Shown in pieces: positions 25,491-34,374 of a DNA stretch of 64,000 nt. The DNA is from Paenibacillaceae bacterium (GTDB taxonomy: Bacteria; Bacillota; Bacilli; Paenibacillales; Paenibacillaceae), in the NCBI GenBank assembly GCA_900766135.1, contig CAAFUF010000017.1, positions 1 through 64,000 on the forward strand. The letters are read 5' to 3'. A program made the translations under genes and the position numbers. A model generated the notes under the pieces. It was not told the DNA's origin. It searched no databases and worked only from the letters and a program-made list of their open reading frames with translations. How positions within the stretch are numbered: position 1 is the first letter of the stretch; the number at the start of each line of letters is the position of its first letter.

Positions 25491-28122
25491 ACAAGAAAAA
25501 CAAGATAAGCTCAGGGTGTACGAGTACGCCAAATCGCTCAACATGAGCAGCAAAGAAATCATTACCATTCTTAAGCGTCTTAATATCCCGGTCAACAATC
25601 ACATGAGCGTCATGGAGAATGATACCGTCGCCCGTGTTGAGCAGTTTTTCAAGGATATTAAGAGCAACGCGGCGGCGAAACGAGAAAACTCGGGACGCAA
25701 CGATTCTCCTGCCAAATCGCCGGCACCGGCTTCCGCAGGAGGAAGCCAAACACCGAAAGCTTCATCCGGAGAATCTTCCGGTCATCGCGGAGATCAAGGA
25801 CGCCATGTTCAGGGCAGCACAAACGCACCCGTCAAAAACCAAAATCAACAGGAAAAGCAGGTAAGCATGAATAATAAACCAAAATCAAACCCAAATGTAG
25901 CTAGCGGCAATACAGCTGTTCAAGAAAGATCGGGCCGTCCGAACGGTGGAAATCATCAAAACTCTCGTCCGCAAGGACAAGGCGGAGGCAATCCGTCCGG
26001 CGCAAACCGGAATTCGCAAGGTAACCGGGGGCCAGGTCAAGGTGGACAGCCGCGTAACGATAGCGGCCAACGCCAAGGTCAAGGTCAAGGCGGCGGCGGT
26101 AACCGTGGGCCCCAACAACAAAACCGCAGCTTTACGCCAAGCAACAATAATGGCGGCGGAAACAGCGGAGGCCAGCGGCAAGGACAAGGTCAAGGCCAAG
26201 GGCAAGGGCAAGGTCAGAGAAGAGGAAACAACAACAATAATGGCTGCAGAAACCAAAGAGGTTATGATGATAACCGCAACGGCGCCAATTACAGAAATAA
26301 CCGCGGCGGTAAGGGCGGACGCGGCAAAGGCGGTCCTCAACAGCCCCAACGTGAGAAGATCGACAATACGCCGAAGAAGATTATCGTCCGCGGCACGATG
26401 ACGGTTGGCGAAACCGCCAAATTGCTGCACAAGGACGCTTCCGAGGTCATCAAGAAGCTGATCTTGCTTGGCGTTATGGCGACGATCAACCAAGAACTCG
26501 ACATCGATACGATCCTGCTGCTTGCAGGAGATTTCGGGGTTGAAGTGGAAGTGAAGATTCCGGTCGAAGAAGACCGTTTTGAAACGATCGAAGAGGTCGA
26601 CGAAGAAGCGGACTTGAAAGAACGTCCACCGGTCGTCACGATCATGGGTCACGTTGACCACGGTAAAACCACGCTGCTTGACGCCATCCGTTCTACGAAC
26701 GTGACCGGCGGCGAGGCCGGCGGGATCACGCAGCACATCGGGGCGTACCAAGTCGAAATCAACGGCAAGAAGATTACGTTCTTGGATACCCCGGGTCACG
26801 AAGCATTTACGGCGATGCGTGCCCGCGGTGCTCAGCTGACGGATATTACGATCATCGTGGTTGCCGCCGATGACGGCGTGATGCCGCAGACGGTCGAAGC
26901 GGTCAACCATGCCAAGGCAGCGGGATTGCCTATCATCGTGGCTGTCAACAAGGTCGACAAACCGGACGCCAATCCGGATAAAGTGAAGCAAGAATTGACA
27001 GAATATGAGCTTGTACCGGAAGAATGGGGCGGCGATACGATTTTCGTCAATGTTTCGGCGAAGCAAAAGATCGGGTTGGAAGGCCTGCTCGAAATGATTC
27101 TGCTGGTGGCGGAAGTCAACGAGTACAAAGCTAATCCGGATAAACGCGCCCGCGGCGCGGTCATCGAAGCCGAGCTCGATAAATCCCGCGGCCCGGTAGC
27201 GCGCGTGCTGGTTCAGCACGGAACGCTGAAGGTCGGCGACGCTTTCGTCGCAGGCAACTGTTTCGGCCGCGTTCGTGCGATGGTCAACGACCGCGGACGC
27301 CGCTTGAAAGAAGCGGGCCCGTCGACGCCGGTGGAAATTACCGGTCTGAACGAAGTGCCGCAAGCCGGTGATCCGTTCATGGTATTCGAAGACGAGCGCA
27401 AGGCTCGTTCGATCGCCGACAAACGGGCTATCACGCAGCGTCAGTCCGACCTGGGCTCGAATACGCGCGTCACGCTGGATGATCTGTTCCGCCACATCAA
27501 GGAAGGCGAAATTAAAGATCTGAACGTAATCATCAAAGCCGACGTGCAAGGTTCGGTTGAAGCGCTCAAAGGCGCGCTCGAGAAGATCGAAGTCGAAGGC
27601 GTTCGCGTCAAGATCATTCACAGCGGGGCCGGTGCCATTACCGAATCCGACATTATCTTGGCGGCGGCTTCGAACGCGATCGTGATCGGTTTCAACGTTC
27701 GTCCGGACAACCAAACGAAAGCGACGGCGGAGCAGGAGAAAGTCGATATCCGCTTGCACCGCGTCATTTACAACGCGATCGAAGAGATCGAGCAAGCCAT
27801 GAAAGGAATGCTGGATCCGGTCTACAAGGAAACTGTCATCGGACACGCCGAAGTCCGCAATACGTTCAAGATCAGCAAAGTCGGAACGATCGCTGGCTGT
27901 ATGGTGACTTCCGGCAAAATTACCCGTTCGGCGGAAATGCGTTTGATTCGCGACGGAATCGTCGTATACGAAGGCAAAATCGATTCTCTGAAACGTTTCA
28001 AGGACGACGCCAAGGAAGTCGCTCAAGGTTACGAGTGCGGGATTACCCTGGACAATTACAACGACCTTAAAGAAGGCGACGTCATTGAGGCGTTCATCAT
28101 GGAAACGGTTGAACCGAAGTAA
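25483..28122 (+). CDS. infB: Translation initiation factor IF-2
   Basis: GTPase that recruits initiator tRNA. 879 aa, TTG start after GGAGGTGGAG. N-terminal helical domain 1-55; residues about 60-295 are a disordered linker very rich in Gly, Gln, Asn and Arg with GQ dipeptide runs near 26180; a second IF2-N domain precedes the G domain. G1 GHVDHGKT (about 388), G3 DTPGHE (about 435), G4 NKVDK (about 488), then domains II, III and C2. The linker is unusual in being Q/G/N-based where many IF-2 linkers are K/E/A-rich. Confidence 0.98.
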   Translation: MSKQEKQDKLRVYEYAKSLNMSSKEIITILKRLNIPVNNHMSVMENDTVARVEQFFKDIKSNAAAKRENSGRNDSPAKSPAPASAGGSQTPKASSGESSGHRGDQGRHVQGSTNAPVKNQNQQEKQVSMNNKPKSNPNVASGNTAVQERSGRPNGGNHQNSRPQGQGGGNPSGANRNSQGNRGPGQGGQPRNDSGQRQGQGQGGGGNRGPQQQNRSFTPSNNNGGGNSGGQRQGQGQGQGQGQGQRRGNNNNNGCRNQRGYDDNRNGANYRNNRGGKGGRGKGGPQQPQREKIDNTPKKIIVRGTMTVGETAKLLHKDASEVIKKLILLGVMATINQELDIDTILLLAGDFGVEVEVKIPVEEDRFETIEEVDEEADLKERPPVVTIMGHVDHGKTTLLDAIRSTNVTGGEAGGITQHIGAYQVEINGKKITFLDTPGHEAFTAMRARGAQLTDITIIVVAADDGVMPQTVEAVNHAKAAGLPIIVAVNKVDKPDANPDKVKQELTEYELVPEEWGGDTIFVNVSAKQKIGLEGLLEMILLVAEVNEYKANPDKRARGAVIEAELDKSRGPVARVLVQHGTLKVGDAFVAGNCFGRVRAMVNDRGRRLKEAGPSTPVEITGLNEVPQAGDPFMVFEDERKARSIADKRAITQRQSDLGSNTRVTLDDLFRHIKEGEIKDLNVIIKADVQGSVEALKGALEKIEVEGVRVKIIHSGAGAITESDIILAAASNAIVIGFNVRPDNQTKATAEQEKVDIRLHRVIYNAIEEIEQAMKGMLDPVYKETVIGHAEVRNTFKISKVGTIAGCMVTSGKITRSAEMRLIRDGIVVYEGKIDSLKRFKDDAKEVAQGYECGITLDNYNDLKEGDVIEAFIMETVEPK

Positions 28123-28136
28123 GGTGGGTGTCTGAA

Positions 28137-28490
28137 ATGGCCAAAAATCGTACCGGCCGCGTAGGCGAACAGATAAAAAAAGAACTTAGCGTGCTCATCC
28201 AGAGCGAACTGAAAGATCCGCGCATCGGTTTTGTCACGGTGACCGGGGTCGATGTGACAAGCGATTTGTCGCAGGCCAAAGTTTATCTCAGCGTGTTTGG
28301 CGACGAGGAGAAGAAAAGCGAATCCTTAAAAGGGCTTGAGAAAGCGACCGGCTTCCTGCGCACCGAAATCGGAAAACGAATTCGGCTGCGCCACACGCCG
28401 GAGTTGATTTTCAAAATCGACGAATCCATCGCTTACGGCAGCCGGATCGAGAAACTTCTCGGCGAAATCACGCACGAGCACGAAGAATGA
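28137..28490 (+). CDS. rbfA: Ribosome-binding factor A
   Basis: 30S maturation factor with a KH-like fold. 117 aa from ATG 28137, since AAGGTGGGTG is at the right distance; the GTG at 28128 is inside that site. Family motifs are GRVGEQIKKELS, KDPRIGFVTVTGVDVT and RLRHTPEL. It is placed between infB and nrnA as in B. subtilis. Confidence 0.97.
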   Translation: MAKNRTGRVGEQIKKELSVLIQSELKDPRIGFVTVTGVDVTSDLSQAKVYLSVFGDEEKKSESLKGLEKATGFLRTEIGKRIRLRHTPELIFKIDESIAYGSRIEKLLGEITHEHEE

Positions 28491-28521
28491 TATTTCAAAT
28501 GGAATCTAGAAGGAGACGGCT

Positions 28522-29502
28522 ATGCAGACGACCTATGAACGGGAGCTGAGTCAGAGCAAGGAGTTTTTGACTCAGAACGATCATTTCCTTATCGTGTCGC
28601 ATGTTCAGCCTGACGGTGACGCAGTCAGTTCCACCCTTGCGGTGGGCTGGCTTCTGTCATGTCTGGGTAAAAAATTCGTGATGGTCAACGAAGGGCCGAT
28701 CCCGAAGCGGATGCGTTACCTTTGGCATGCAGAGGATATTCTCGATTTGTCGGTCACGCCGCTGGAACGCCAGTTTGATCACGTGATTTGCGTGGATTGC
28801 GCGGATTTTAAACGGGTGGGCACTACGCATGAACGCTTTGCCGATGGAGCTCAACTGCTGAACATCGATCATCATCCGACCAACGATCACTACGGGACGG
28901 TGAATCTCGTTGTGCCAAACGCGGCGGCCACCGCCGAGATCTTATTCGATCTCATCAGCTATATGGGGGTCGAGTTGGACGAATCCGTAGCTACGACGCT
29001 TTATACCGGACTGTTGACGGATACCGGCGGTTTCCGGTACTCCAATACGTCTCCGAAGGTCATGGCGGCTGCTTCCAAACTGCTGGAATACGGTGTGGAC
29101 GGCCCCGGCTTATCGGAGCTTCTGTTGGAGCAAATGACGCTGGCGCAGCTTCGCTTGCTGACCCGGGCCTTAAACGGCCTCGAGCTTACGGATGACGGGA
29201 AGATTGGCTGGGTGTCCGTAACCGACGAGGATTTGAAAGCGACGGGTGCGGTCCACGAGGATATGGAAGGCATCGTTAACTATCCGCGGAATATTCAAGG
29301 GGTCGAAGTGGGGCTGCTGTTTAAAGTCATTCATGAACAAGCCGTTAAGGTAAGCATGCGATCCGCGGGGAAAGTGGATGTTGCCCGAGTCGCCCAGAGC
29401 TTTGGCGGCGGTGGACATGTCCGGGCTGCGGGCGCCCGAATTGAAGGGACCTTGAACACGATCATTCCGAGGGTACTGGAACAAGTGAGGCTGCAGCTAT
29501 GA
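28522..29502 (+). CDS. nrnA: DHH/DHHA1 bifunctional oligoribonuclease and pAp phosphatase NrnA
   Basis: Degrades nano-RNA and hydrolyses pAp. 326 aa. The DHH domain shows VQPDGDAVSS (motif I), CVDCAD (motif II), IDHHPTNDHYG (motif III) and LLTDTGGFRYSN (motif IV); the C-terminal DHHA1 substrate domain ends with FGGGGHVRAAG. All metal ligands are present. ATG after AGAAGGAGACGG; overlaps truB by 4 bp (ATGA). Confidence 0.96.
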   Translation: MQTTYERELSQSKEFLTQNDHFLIVSHVQPDGDAVSSTLAVGWLLSCLGKKFVMVNEGPIPKRMRYLWHAEDILDLSVTPLERQFDHVICVDCADFKRVGTTHERFADGAQLLNIDHHPTNDHYGTVNLVVPNAAATAEILFDLISYMGVELDESVATTLYTGLLTDTGGFRYSNTSPKVMAAASKLLEYGVDGPGLSELLLEQMTLAQLRLLTRALNGLELTDDGKIGWVSVTDEDLKATGAVHEDMEGIVNYPRNIQGVEVGLLFKVIHEQAVKVSMRSAGKVDVARVAQSFGGGGHVRAAGARIEGTLNTIIPRVLEQVRLQL

Positions 29503-30416
29503 GTTCATACGAAGGCATTTTGCCGATCCACAAGCCGGCCGGTTTCACTTCACATGACGTGGTTGCCAAATGCCGCGGCATCTTGAAGATGAAGCGGATC
29601 GGCCATACGGGAACTCTGGACCCGGCAGTCACGGGCGTGTTGCCTCTATGTTTGGGACGCGCGACGCGAATGGTAGAATACCTGCAGGAGTTGCCGAAGG
29701 AATACGAAGCGACTCTAGTGCTTGGAGTCGCGACCGATACGGAAGACATAACGGGCGAGATCATCGAACAGGTCGAAGAGGTCCATGTCACGGAAGAGGA
29801 AATTGGACTCGTATTGTCCCGTTTCGTCGGGAAGATCTCGCAAATCCCGCCGATGTATTCCGCATTAAAACAAGACGGCAAACGCTTGTATGAGTTGGCT
29901 CGGGAAGGGAAAACCGTGGAGCGCAAGCCCCGGGAAGTGACGATTCATGAACTGGAGCTGTTGGCTTTCCATCCGGAGGGACCCCGTCCTCGTATCTCTT
30001 TTCGGGCGTTATGCTCCAAAGGGACTTATATTCGTACGTTATGCGTCGATATCGGGCGAGCTCTTGGCGTGCCTGCGGCAATGACTGAGCTGAAACGGAC
30101 AATGTCGGCCGGCATTACGGAGTCGCACTGTTTAACGCTGGACGAGGTTGCACGTCAAGTCGCAGACGGATCGTTGCAGAAGCATTTGCTGCCGGTCGAT
30201 CGAGCCGTGGAGCATTTATCGGCCTACACCGTAGCAGCCGAGAAAGTCAAAGCCGCTTTGCAAGGGCAACGGCTATCTCCAGCCGTGGTATCTCCGCCCG
30301 TTCAACGCGGCGAGACGTTGCGGCTCTACAGTCCAGAACAGCAATTTTTAGGCATCTTCCGGGTGGAAGAGGAGACGATGGCCGTTAAGGCAGTCAAAGT
30401 GTTTTTACCCGAATAG
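29499..30416 (+). CDS. truB: tRNA pseudouridine-55 synthase
   Basis: Forms pseudouridine 55 in the T-loop of tRNA. 305 aa. Catalytic Asp lies in GHTGTLDPAVTGVLPLC near the N-terminus; KEYEATLVLG and KGTYIRTL(C)VDIG are further family blocks, and a short C-terminal PUA-like domain follows. Overlaps nrnA by 4 bp. Confidence 0.98.
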   Translation: MSSYEGILPIHKPAGFTSHDVVAKCRGILKMKRIGHTGTLDPAVTGVLPLCLGRATRMVEYLQELPKEYEATLVLGVATDTEDITGEIIEQVEEVHVTEEEIGLVLSRFVGKISQIPPMYSALKQDGKRLYELAREGKTVERKPREVTIHELELLAFHPEGPRPRISFRALCSKGTYIRTLCVDIGRALGVPAAMTELKRTMSAGITESHCLTLDEVARQVADGSLQKHLLPVDRAVEHLSAYTVAAEKVKAALQGQRLSPAVVSPPVQRGETLRLYSPEQQFLGIFRVEEETMAVKAVKVFLPE

Positions 30417-30462
30417 GCCTCATGAAATGCGTATTCCGAGGGAAATTGCAGGTGACACGATC

Positions 30463-31410
30463 ATGGAAACGATAAGATTAGCTTATCCATTAACCGAATC
30501 ATTTATTGAACAAAATGCTCGCCCCCAAGTGCTGGCGATCGGCCAATTTGACGGGCTTCACCTGGGACATGCCAGCGTGATCAAGTCCGCTGTACGGTTG
30601 GCCGGGGAACTAGGCCTTCCCTCTTCCGTCATGACATTCCACCCGCATCCCAAGGAAGTCATGAAGAAGGGCGATTACGACGGATATTTGACGCCTCCGG
30701 AGGAAAAGGAACGAATTCTGCGCGAAATGGGCGTAGATTTCGTATATATCGTAGAGTTTAACGATGCTTTCTCCCGAGTGAGTCCGCAAAATTTCGTATC
30801 CGGCATCCTTGTGCCGCTTAAGGTACACACAGCGGTTGTAGGATTTGACTTCCGCTATGGTTACCGGGGCGAAGGGGACGCTGGAATGCTGCGCGAATTG
30901 AGCGGTAACGTCCTGGACGTGAACACGGTGCCGCCGTTTTTGATCGACGGAGAAAAGGTCAGCAGCTCGGGAATCCGTAAAGCGCTGCAGGAAGGCCAAA
31001 TCGAGCTGGCCAATCGCTGGCTCGGACGGACGTATGCGCTGAAGGGGACGGTCATGCACGGCGAAAAACGAGGGCGCCAGCTCGGGTTTCCGACAGCCAA
31101 CCTGAAGCTGGCGGAGCATTACGTCGTACCGGCCAGCGGGGTATACGCCGTACGGGTCACCCACGAAGGGACGACCTACTCCGGCGTGATGAACGTCGGG
31201 GTCAAGCCGACCTTCCATGAGGATGGGAAGATCTTTTGGCTGGAAGCTCATCTATTTGAGTTTTCAGGAGAGATTTATGACGAGAGCTTATCCGTAGAAT
31301 TGGTTCATTATATCCGCGAGGAGCGCAAGTTCGGCTCGCTCGATGAGTTGATCGCTCAGATTGGGAAGGATGCCGACACGGCTAAACGTTTGTTGAACGC
31401 TTCCCGCTAA
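30463..31410 (+). CDS. ribF: Bifunctional riboflavin kinase / FAD synthetase
   Basis: Makes FMN and then FAD from riboflavin. 315 aa from ATG 30463 (AGGTGA 7 nt upstream; an ATG at 30427 has no good site). FAD synthetase domain: AIGQFDGLHLGHASVI and GFDFRYGYRGEGD; riboflavin kinase domain: GEKRGRQLGFPTAN and SGVYAV. No FMN riboswitch precedes it; it is the last gene of the rimP operon. Confidence 0.97.
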   Translation: METIRLAYPLTESFIEQNARPQVLAIGQFDGLHLGHASVIKSAVRLAGELGLPSSVMTFHPHPKEVMKKGDYDGYLTPPEEKERILREMGVDFVYIVEFNDAFSRVSPQNFVSGILVPLKVHTAVVGFDFRYGYRGEGDAGMLRELSGNVLDVNTVPPFLIDGEKVSSSGIRKALQEGQIELANRWLGRTYALKGTVMHGEKRGRQLGFPTANLKLAEHYVVPASGVYAVRVTHEGTTYSGVMNVGVKPTFHEDGKIFWLEAHLFEFSGEIYDESLSVELVHYIREERKFGSLDELIAQIGKDADTAKRLLNASR

Positions 31411-31427
31411 CCAAGCTGGACTCGGCA

Positions 31428-31456
31428 TTTACTTTGCCCATCGGCTATGGTATACT
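31428..31456 (+). promoter_or_regulatory. SigA promoter of rpsO
   Basis: TTTACT, 17-bp spacer, TATACT with an extended TGG. The leader of about 115 nt before rpsO is structured and GC-rich near the start codon, compatible with S15 autogenous control, which the sequence alone does not prove. Confidence 0.65.
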
Positions 31457-31579
31457 ATGTAACGTTGTCACGCGGAAGAACATGTTTTTCCAAACGGCAG
31501 CAAGAACCTTGGCTTGGTTGCGCGGTTTCACCGCCGGCGACGAGGCTAACGGCGATTTGAGATAAAGGAGGTGAACAGG

Positions 31580-31849
31580 ATGGCATTGACTCAAGAACGT
31601 AAACAACAATTGATCCAAGAGCACAAAACTCATGAGTCCGATACCGGATCCCCTGAGGTGCAAATTGCTATCCTTACGGAGAACATCGTGAATTTGACGG
31701 ACCACTTGCGCACGCACAAGAAGGACCATCATTCCCGTCGCGGTCTTCTGAAAATGGTTGGTCAACGTCGTAAGCTGTTGGCTTACCTGAAGAACAAAGA
31801 CGTAAAACGTTACTCCGCTTTGATCGAGAAACTTGGATTGCGTCGTTAA
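31580..31849 (+). CDS. rpsO: 30S ribosomal protein S15
   Basis: 89 aa, canonical: HKTHESDTGSPEVQIAILTE, then HLRTHKKDHHSRRGLLKMVG, the rRNA three-way-junction-binding helices. ATG 31580 follows the full AAAGGAGGTGAACAGG site. Followed by two terminators and then pnp. Confidence 0.99.
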   Translation: MALTQERKQQLIQEHKTHESDTGSPEVQIAILTENIVNLTDHLRTHKKDHHSRRGLLKMVGQRRKLLAYLKNKDVKRYSALIEKLGLRR

Positions 31850-31864
31850 TTGGACATGTTTGAT

Positions 31865-31928
31865 AAAAGCAGCCTAGTTGCATGGCGGACGCTGGCAAAG
31901 CGTGCGGTGTGCGGCCGGGTTGCTTTTT
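31865..31928 (+). terminator. First terminator after rpsO
   Basis: Outer stem AAAAGCAGCC with GGGTTGCTTTT, T-run at 31924-31928, and a long branched interior. Confidence 0.6.
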
Positions 31929-31959
31929 ACCAATTAGGGCTTGTTGCGATAAGCTTACG

Positions 31960-31983
31960 AAAAGCTCCGTCAGGAGCTTTTGT
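31960..31983 (+). terminator. Second terminator between rpsO and pnp
   Basis: Perfect AAAAGCTCC - GTCA - GGAGCTTTT hairpin with a short T-run. Confidence 0.75.
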
Positions 31984-32093
31984 TATGAGGACATTATTCT
32001 GCTGCCGGAGAGCCGTTTATCATTATGAATTACCGAAAAGCAGGAAATAATGAACTCAGTACCGAACTTGTATTGGTGATAAGGAGGGATTTC

Positions 32094-34199
32094 ATGCAGA
32101 ATCAAGTGAAAATGGATTTGGGGGGAAGACCTCTCATCCTGGAAACCGGCCGATTGGCCAAGCAAGCGAATGCGGCCGTCATGGTCCGCTACGGCGATAC
32201 GGCGGTGTTATGTACGGTTACGGCTTCTTCGGAACCCAAGGATTTGGACTTTTTTCCGTTGACCGTCAATTATGAAGAGAAACTTTATGCAGTCGGCAAA
32301 ATTCCCGGCGGCTTCATTAAACGGGAAGGTCGTCCAAGCGAAAAAGCGATTTTGGCCAGCCGGTTGACCGACCGTCCGATTCGCCCGCTGTTCCCGGAAG
32401 GTTTCCGCAACGACGTGCAGATCGTGAATCTGGTGATGAGCGTGGATCAGGACTGCGAGCCGGAAATTGCGGCGATGATCGGGACTTCCGCAGCGCTCAG
32501 CATTTCCGACGTTCCGTTTAACGGGCCGATCGGCGGCGTTGCCGTAGGGCGGGTTAACGGACAATTCGTGATCAACCCGAACGTGGCTGAGCAAGAAGCC
32601 AGCGACATTTACGTTGTCGTTGCCGGAACCAAAGACGCCATCATGATGGTAGAGGCGGAAGCGAACGAAGTGCCGGAAGAGGTTATGCTCGAGGCGATCA
32701 TGTTCGGCCATGACGAGATCAAGAACATCGTAGCCGCTATCGAAGAGCTCGTACAAGTAGCCGGCAAAGAGAAAATGCAAGTGAAGCTGCATGCGGTGAA
32801 TGAGGATGTGAACCGGGAAGTTCGCGCTTTTGCCCAGGATCGCCTGGTTGAAGCCGTGAAGATTGCGGAGAAGCATGCACGTCAGGATGCGATTGATGCC
32901 ATCAACGACGAAACGGTGGCTCACTTCGAAGAGAAATACATAGAATCGCCGGAGCTGCTTGCCGATGTGAAGGAAGTCCTGCATGACATCGTCAAGGAAG
33001 AAGTGCGCCGGTTGATCACTCATGACAAAGTCCGTCCTGACGGCCGCAAACTGGACGAGATTCGTCCAATCGAATGCGATATCAACCTGTTGCCGCGTAC
33101 GCATGGCTCCGGTCTGTTTACGCGCGGACAAACACAAGCGCTTAGCGTATGTACGCTGGGGGCACTGGGCGACGTTCAAATCCTTGACGGGATCGACCTC
33201 GAGGAGTCGAAACGCTTCATGCACCATTATAACTTCCCGCCGTTCAGCGTAGGCGAGGCTCGTCCGCTGCGCGCTCCGGGCCGCCGCGAAATCGGTCATG
33301 GCGCATTGGGCGAACGCGCGTTGTCTAAGGTCATTCCGCCGGAATCCGAATTCCCGTATACGATTCGTCTCGTATCCGAAGTATTGGAATCGAACGGTTC
33401 GACCTCTCAAGCAAGCATTTGCGCCAGCACGCTGGCTATGATGGATGCAGGCGTGCCGATCAAAGCACCGGTTGCCGGGGTAGCGATGGGCCTGATCAAA
33501 GACGGCGATCATGTCTCGATTCTGACCGACATCCAAGGGATGGAAGACCATCTCGGCGATATGGACTTCAAAGTAGCGGGTACCTCGGAAGGCGTGACAG
33601 CCATTCAAATGGATATCAAGATCGACGGCATCGACCGGCAGATCCTGACCGATGCGTTGAAGCAAGCAAGAGAAGGCCGGATGTTTATCCTGTCCAAAAT
33701 GATGGAGCGTATCCAGAAGCCGAAGGAGCATCTGTCCCCTTACGCGCCGAAGATCGTCATCATGCAAATCAATCCGGACAAGATCCGCGATGTCATCGGG
33801 GCCGGCGGCAAGATCATCAACAAGATCATCGAGGAAACCGGCGTGAAGATCGATATCGAACAAGATGGCCGCGTCTACATCGCTTCCACCAGCGAAGAGA
33901 TGAACAACAAAGCGCGTTCGATCATCGAAGGGATCGTCAAGGAAGTCGTGGTCGGCGAAATTTATGTTGGTACCGTTAAGCGGATCGAGAAATTCGGCGC
34001 TTTCGTCGAGATTTTGCCGGGTAAGGACGGCTTGGTGCATATTTCCCAGCTGTCGACGGAACGCGTAGCCAAAGTAGAAGACGTTGTAGCGATCGGCGAT
34101 ACGGTGACCGTCAAAGTGACCGAGATCGACAACCAAGGACGGATCAATCTTTCCCGCAAAGCGGTTTTGACCGCAGAAACGGAAAAATCCCCTTCCTAA
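32094..34199 (+). CDS. pnp: Polyribonucleotide nucleotidyltransferase (PNPase)
   Basis: 3'-5' phosphorolytic exoribonuclease. 701 aa from ATG 32094 (ATAAGGAGGGATTTC). Order: first RNase PH core (SEPKDLDFFPLTVNYEEKL), an all-helical linker (about 220-310), second RNase PH core with LPRTHGSGLFTRGQTQAL and the catalytic-site segment DIQGMEDHLGDMDFKVAG, KH (IRDVIGAGGKIINKII) and S1 (GTVKRIEKFGAFVEILPGK). No inactivating changes seen. Confidence 0.99.
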   Translation: MQNQVKMDLGGRPLILETGRLAKQANAAVMVRYGDTAVLCTVTASSEPKDLDFFPLTVNYEEKLYAVGKIPGGFIKREGRPSEKAILASRLTDRPIRPLFPEGFRNDVQIVNLVMSVDQDCEPEIAAMIGTSAALSISDVPFNGPIGGVAVGRVNGQFVINPNVAEQEASDIYVVVAGTKDAIMMVEAEANEVPEEVMLEAIMFGHDEIKNIVAAIEELVQVAGKEKMQVKLHAVNEDVNREVRAFAQDRLVEAVKIAEKHARQDAIDAINDETVAHFEEKYIESPELLADVKEVLHDIVKEEVRRLITHDKVRPDGRKLDEIRPIECDINLLPRTHGSGLFTRGQTQALSVCTLGALGDVQILDGIDLEESKRFMHHYNFPPFSVGEARPLRAPGRREIGHGALGERALSKVIPPESEFPYTIRLVSEVLESNGSTSQASICASTLAMMDAGVPIKAPVAGVAMGLIKDGDHVSILTDIQGMEDHLGDMDFKVAGTSEGVTAIQMDIKIDGIDRQILTDALKQAREGRMFILSKMMERIQKPKEHLSPYAPKIVIMQINPDKIRDVIGAGGKIINKIIEETGVKIDIEQDGRVYIASTSEEMNNKARSIIEGIVKEVVVGEIYVGTVKRIEKFGAFVEILPGKDGLVHISQLSTERVAKVEDVVAIGDTVTVKVTEIDNQGRINLSRKAVLTAETEKSPS

Positions 34200-34238
34200 T
34201 AAAAAACGCAGCTTGACGACGCAGGCGATCCTTGCGGG

Positions 34239-34275
34239 AAAAGAGACAGAATGAATCAATTCTGGCTCTTTTTTA
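34239..34275 (+). terminator. Terminator after pnp
   Basis: AAGAGACAGAAT / ATTCTGGCTCTT stem with one mismatch, followed by a T-run. Confidence 0.85.
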
Positions 34276-34310
34276 ATGCGCCCGCATCCTTCATGCGATC
34301 ACGAAAGTAA

Positions 34311-34339
34311 GCATATCCCGAGGCTTGTCAACATATGAT
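34311..34339 (+). promoter_or_regulatory. Candidate SigE promoter of ylxY
   Basis: GCATATC (34311-34317), 14-bp spacer, CATATGAT (34332-34339), close to the mother-cell SigE pattern (-35 ATATT, -10 CATACANT). B. subtilis ylxY is mother-cell expressed, which agrees. Confidence 0.4.
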
Positions 34340-34374
34340 GGGGACAAAAACGGTTTGAGGGGATGAGCTACAGC

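Noticed and set aside
25885..28026. 713-codon minus-strand frame opposite infB
   Set aside because: Antisense shadow of the IF-2 gene; no start site or family resemblance.
30417..30462. FMN riboswitch upstream of ribF
   Set aside because: The gap is only 46 bp and ribF is inside an operon.
32208..34259. 683-codon minus-strand frame opposite pnp
   Set aside because: Antisense shadow; PNPase domains are complete on the + strand.
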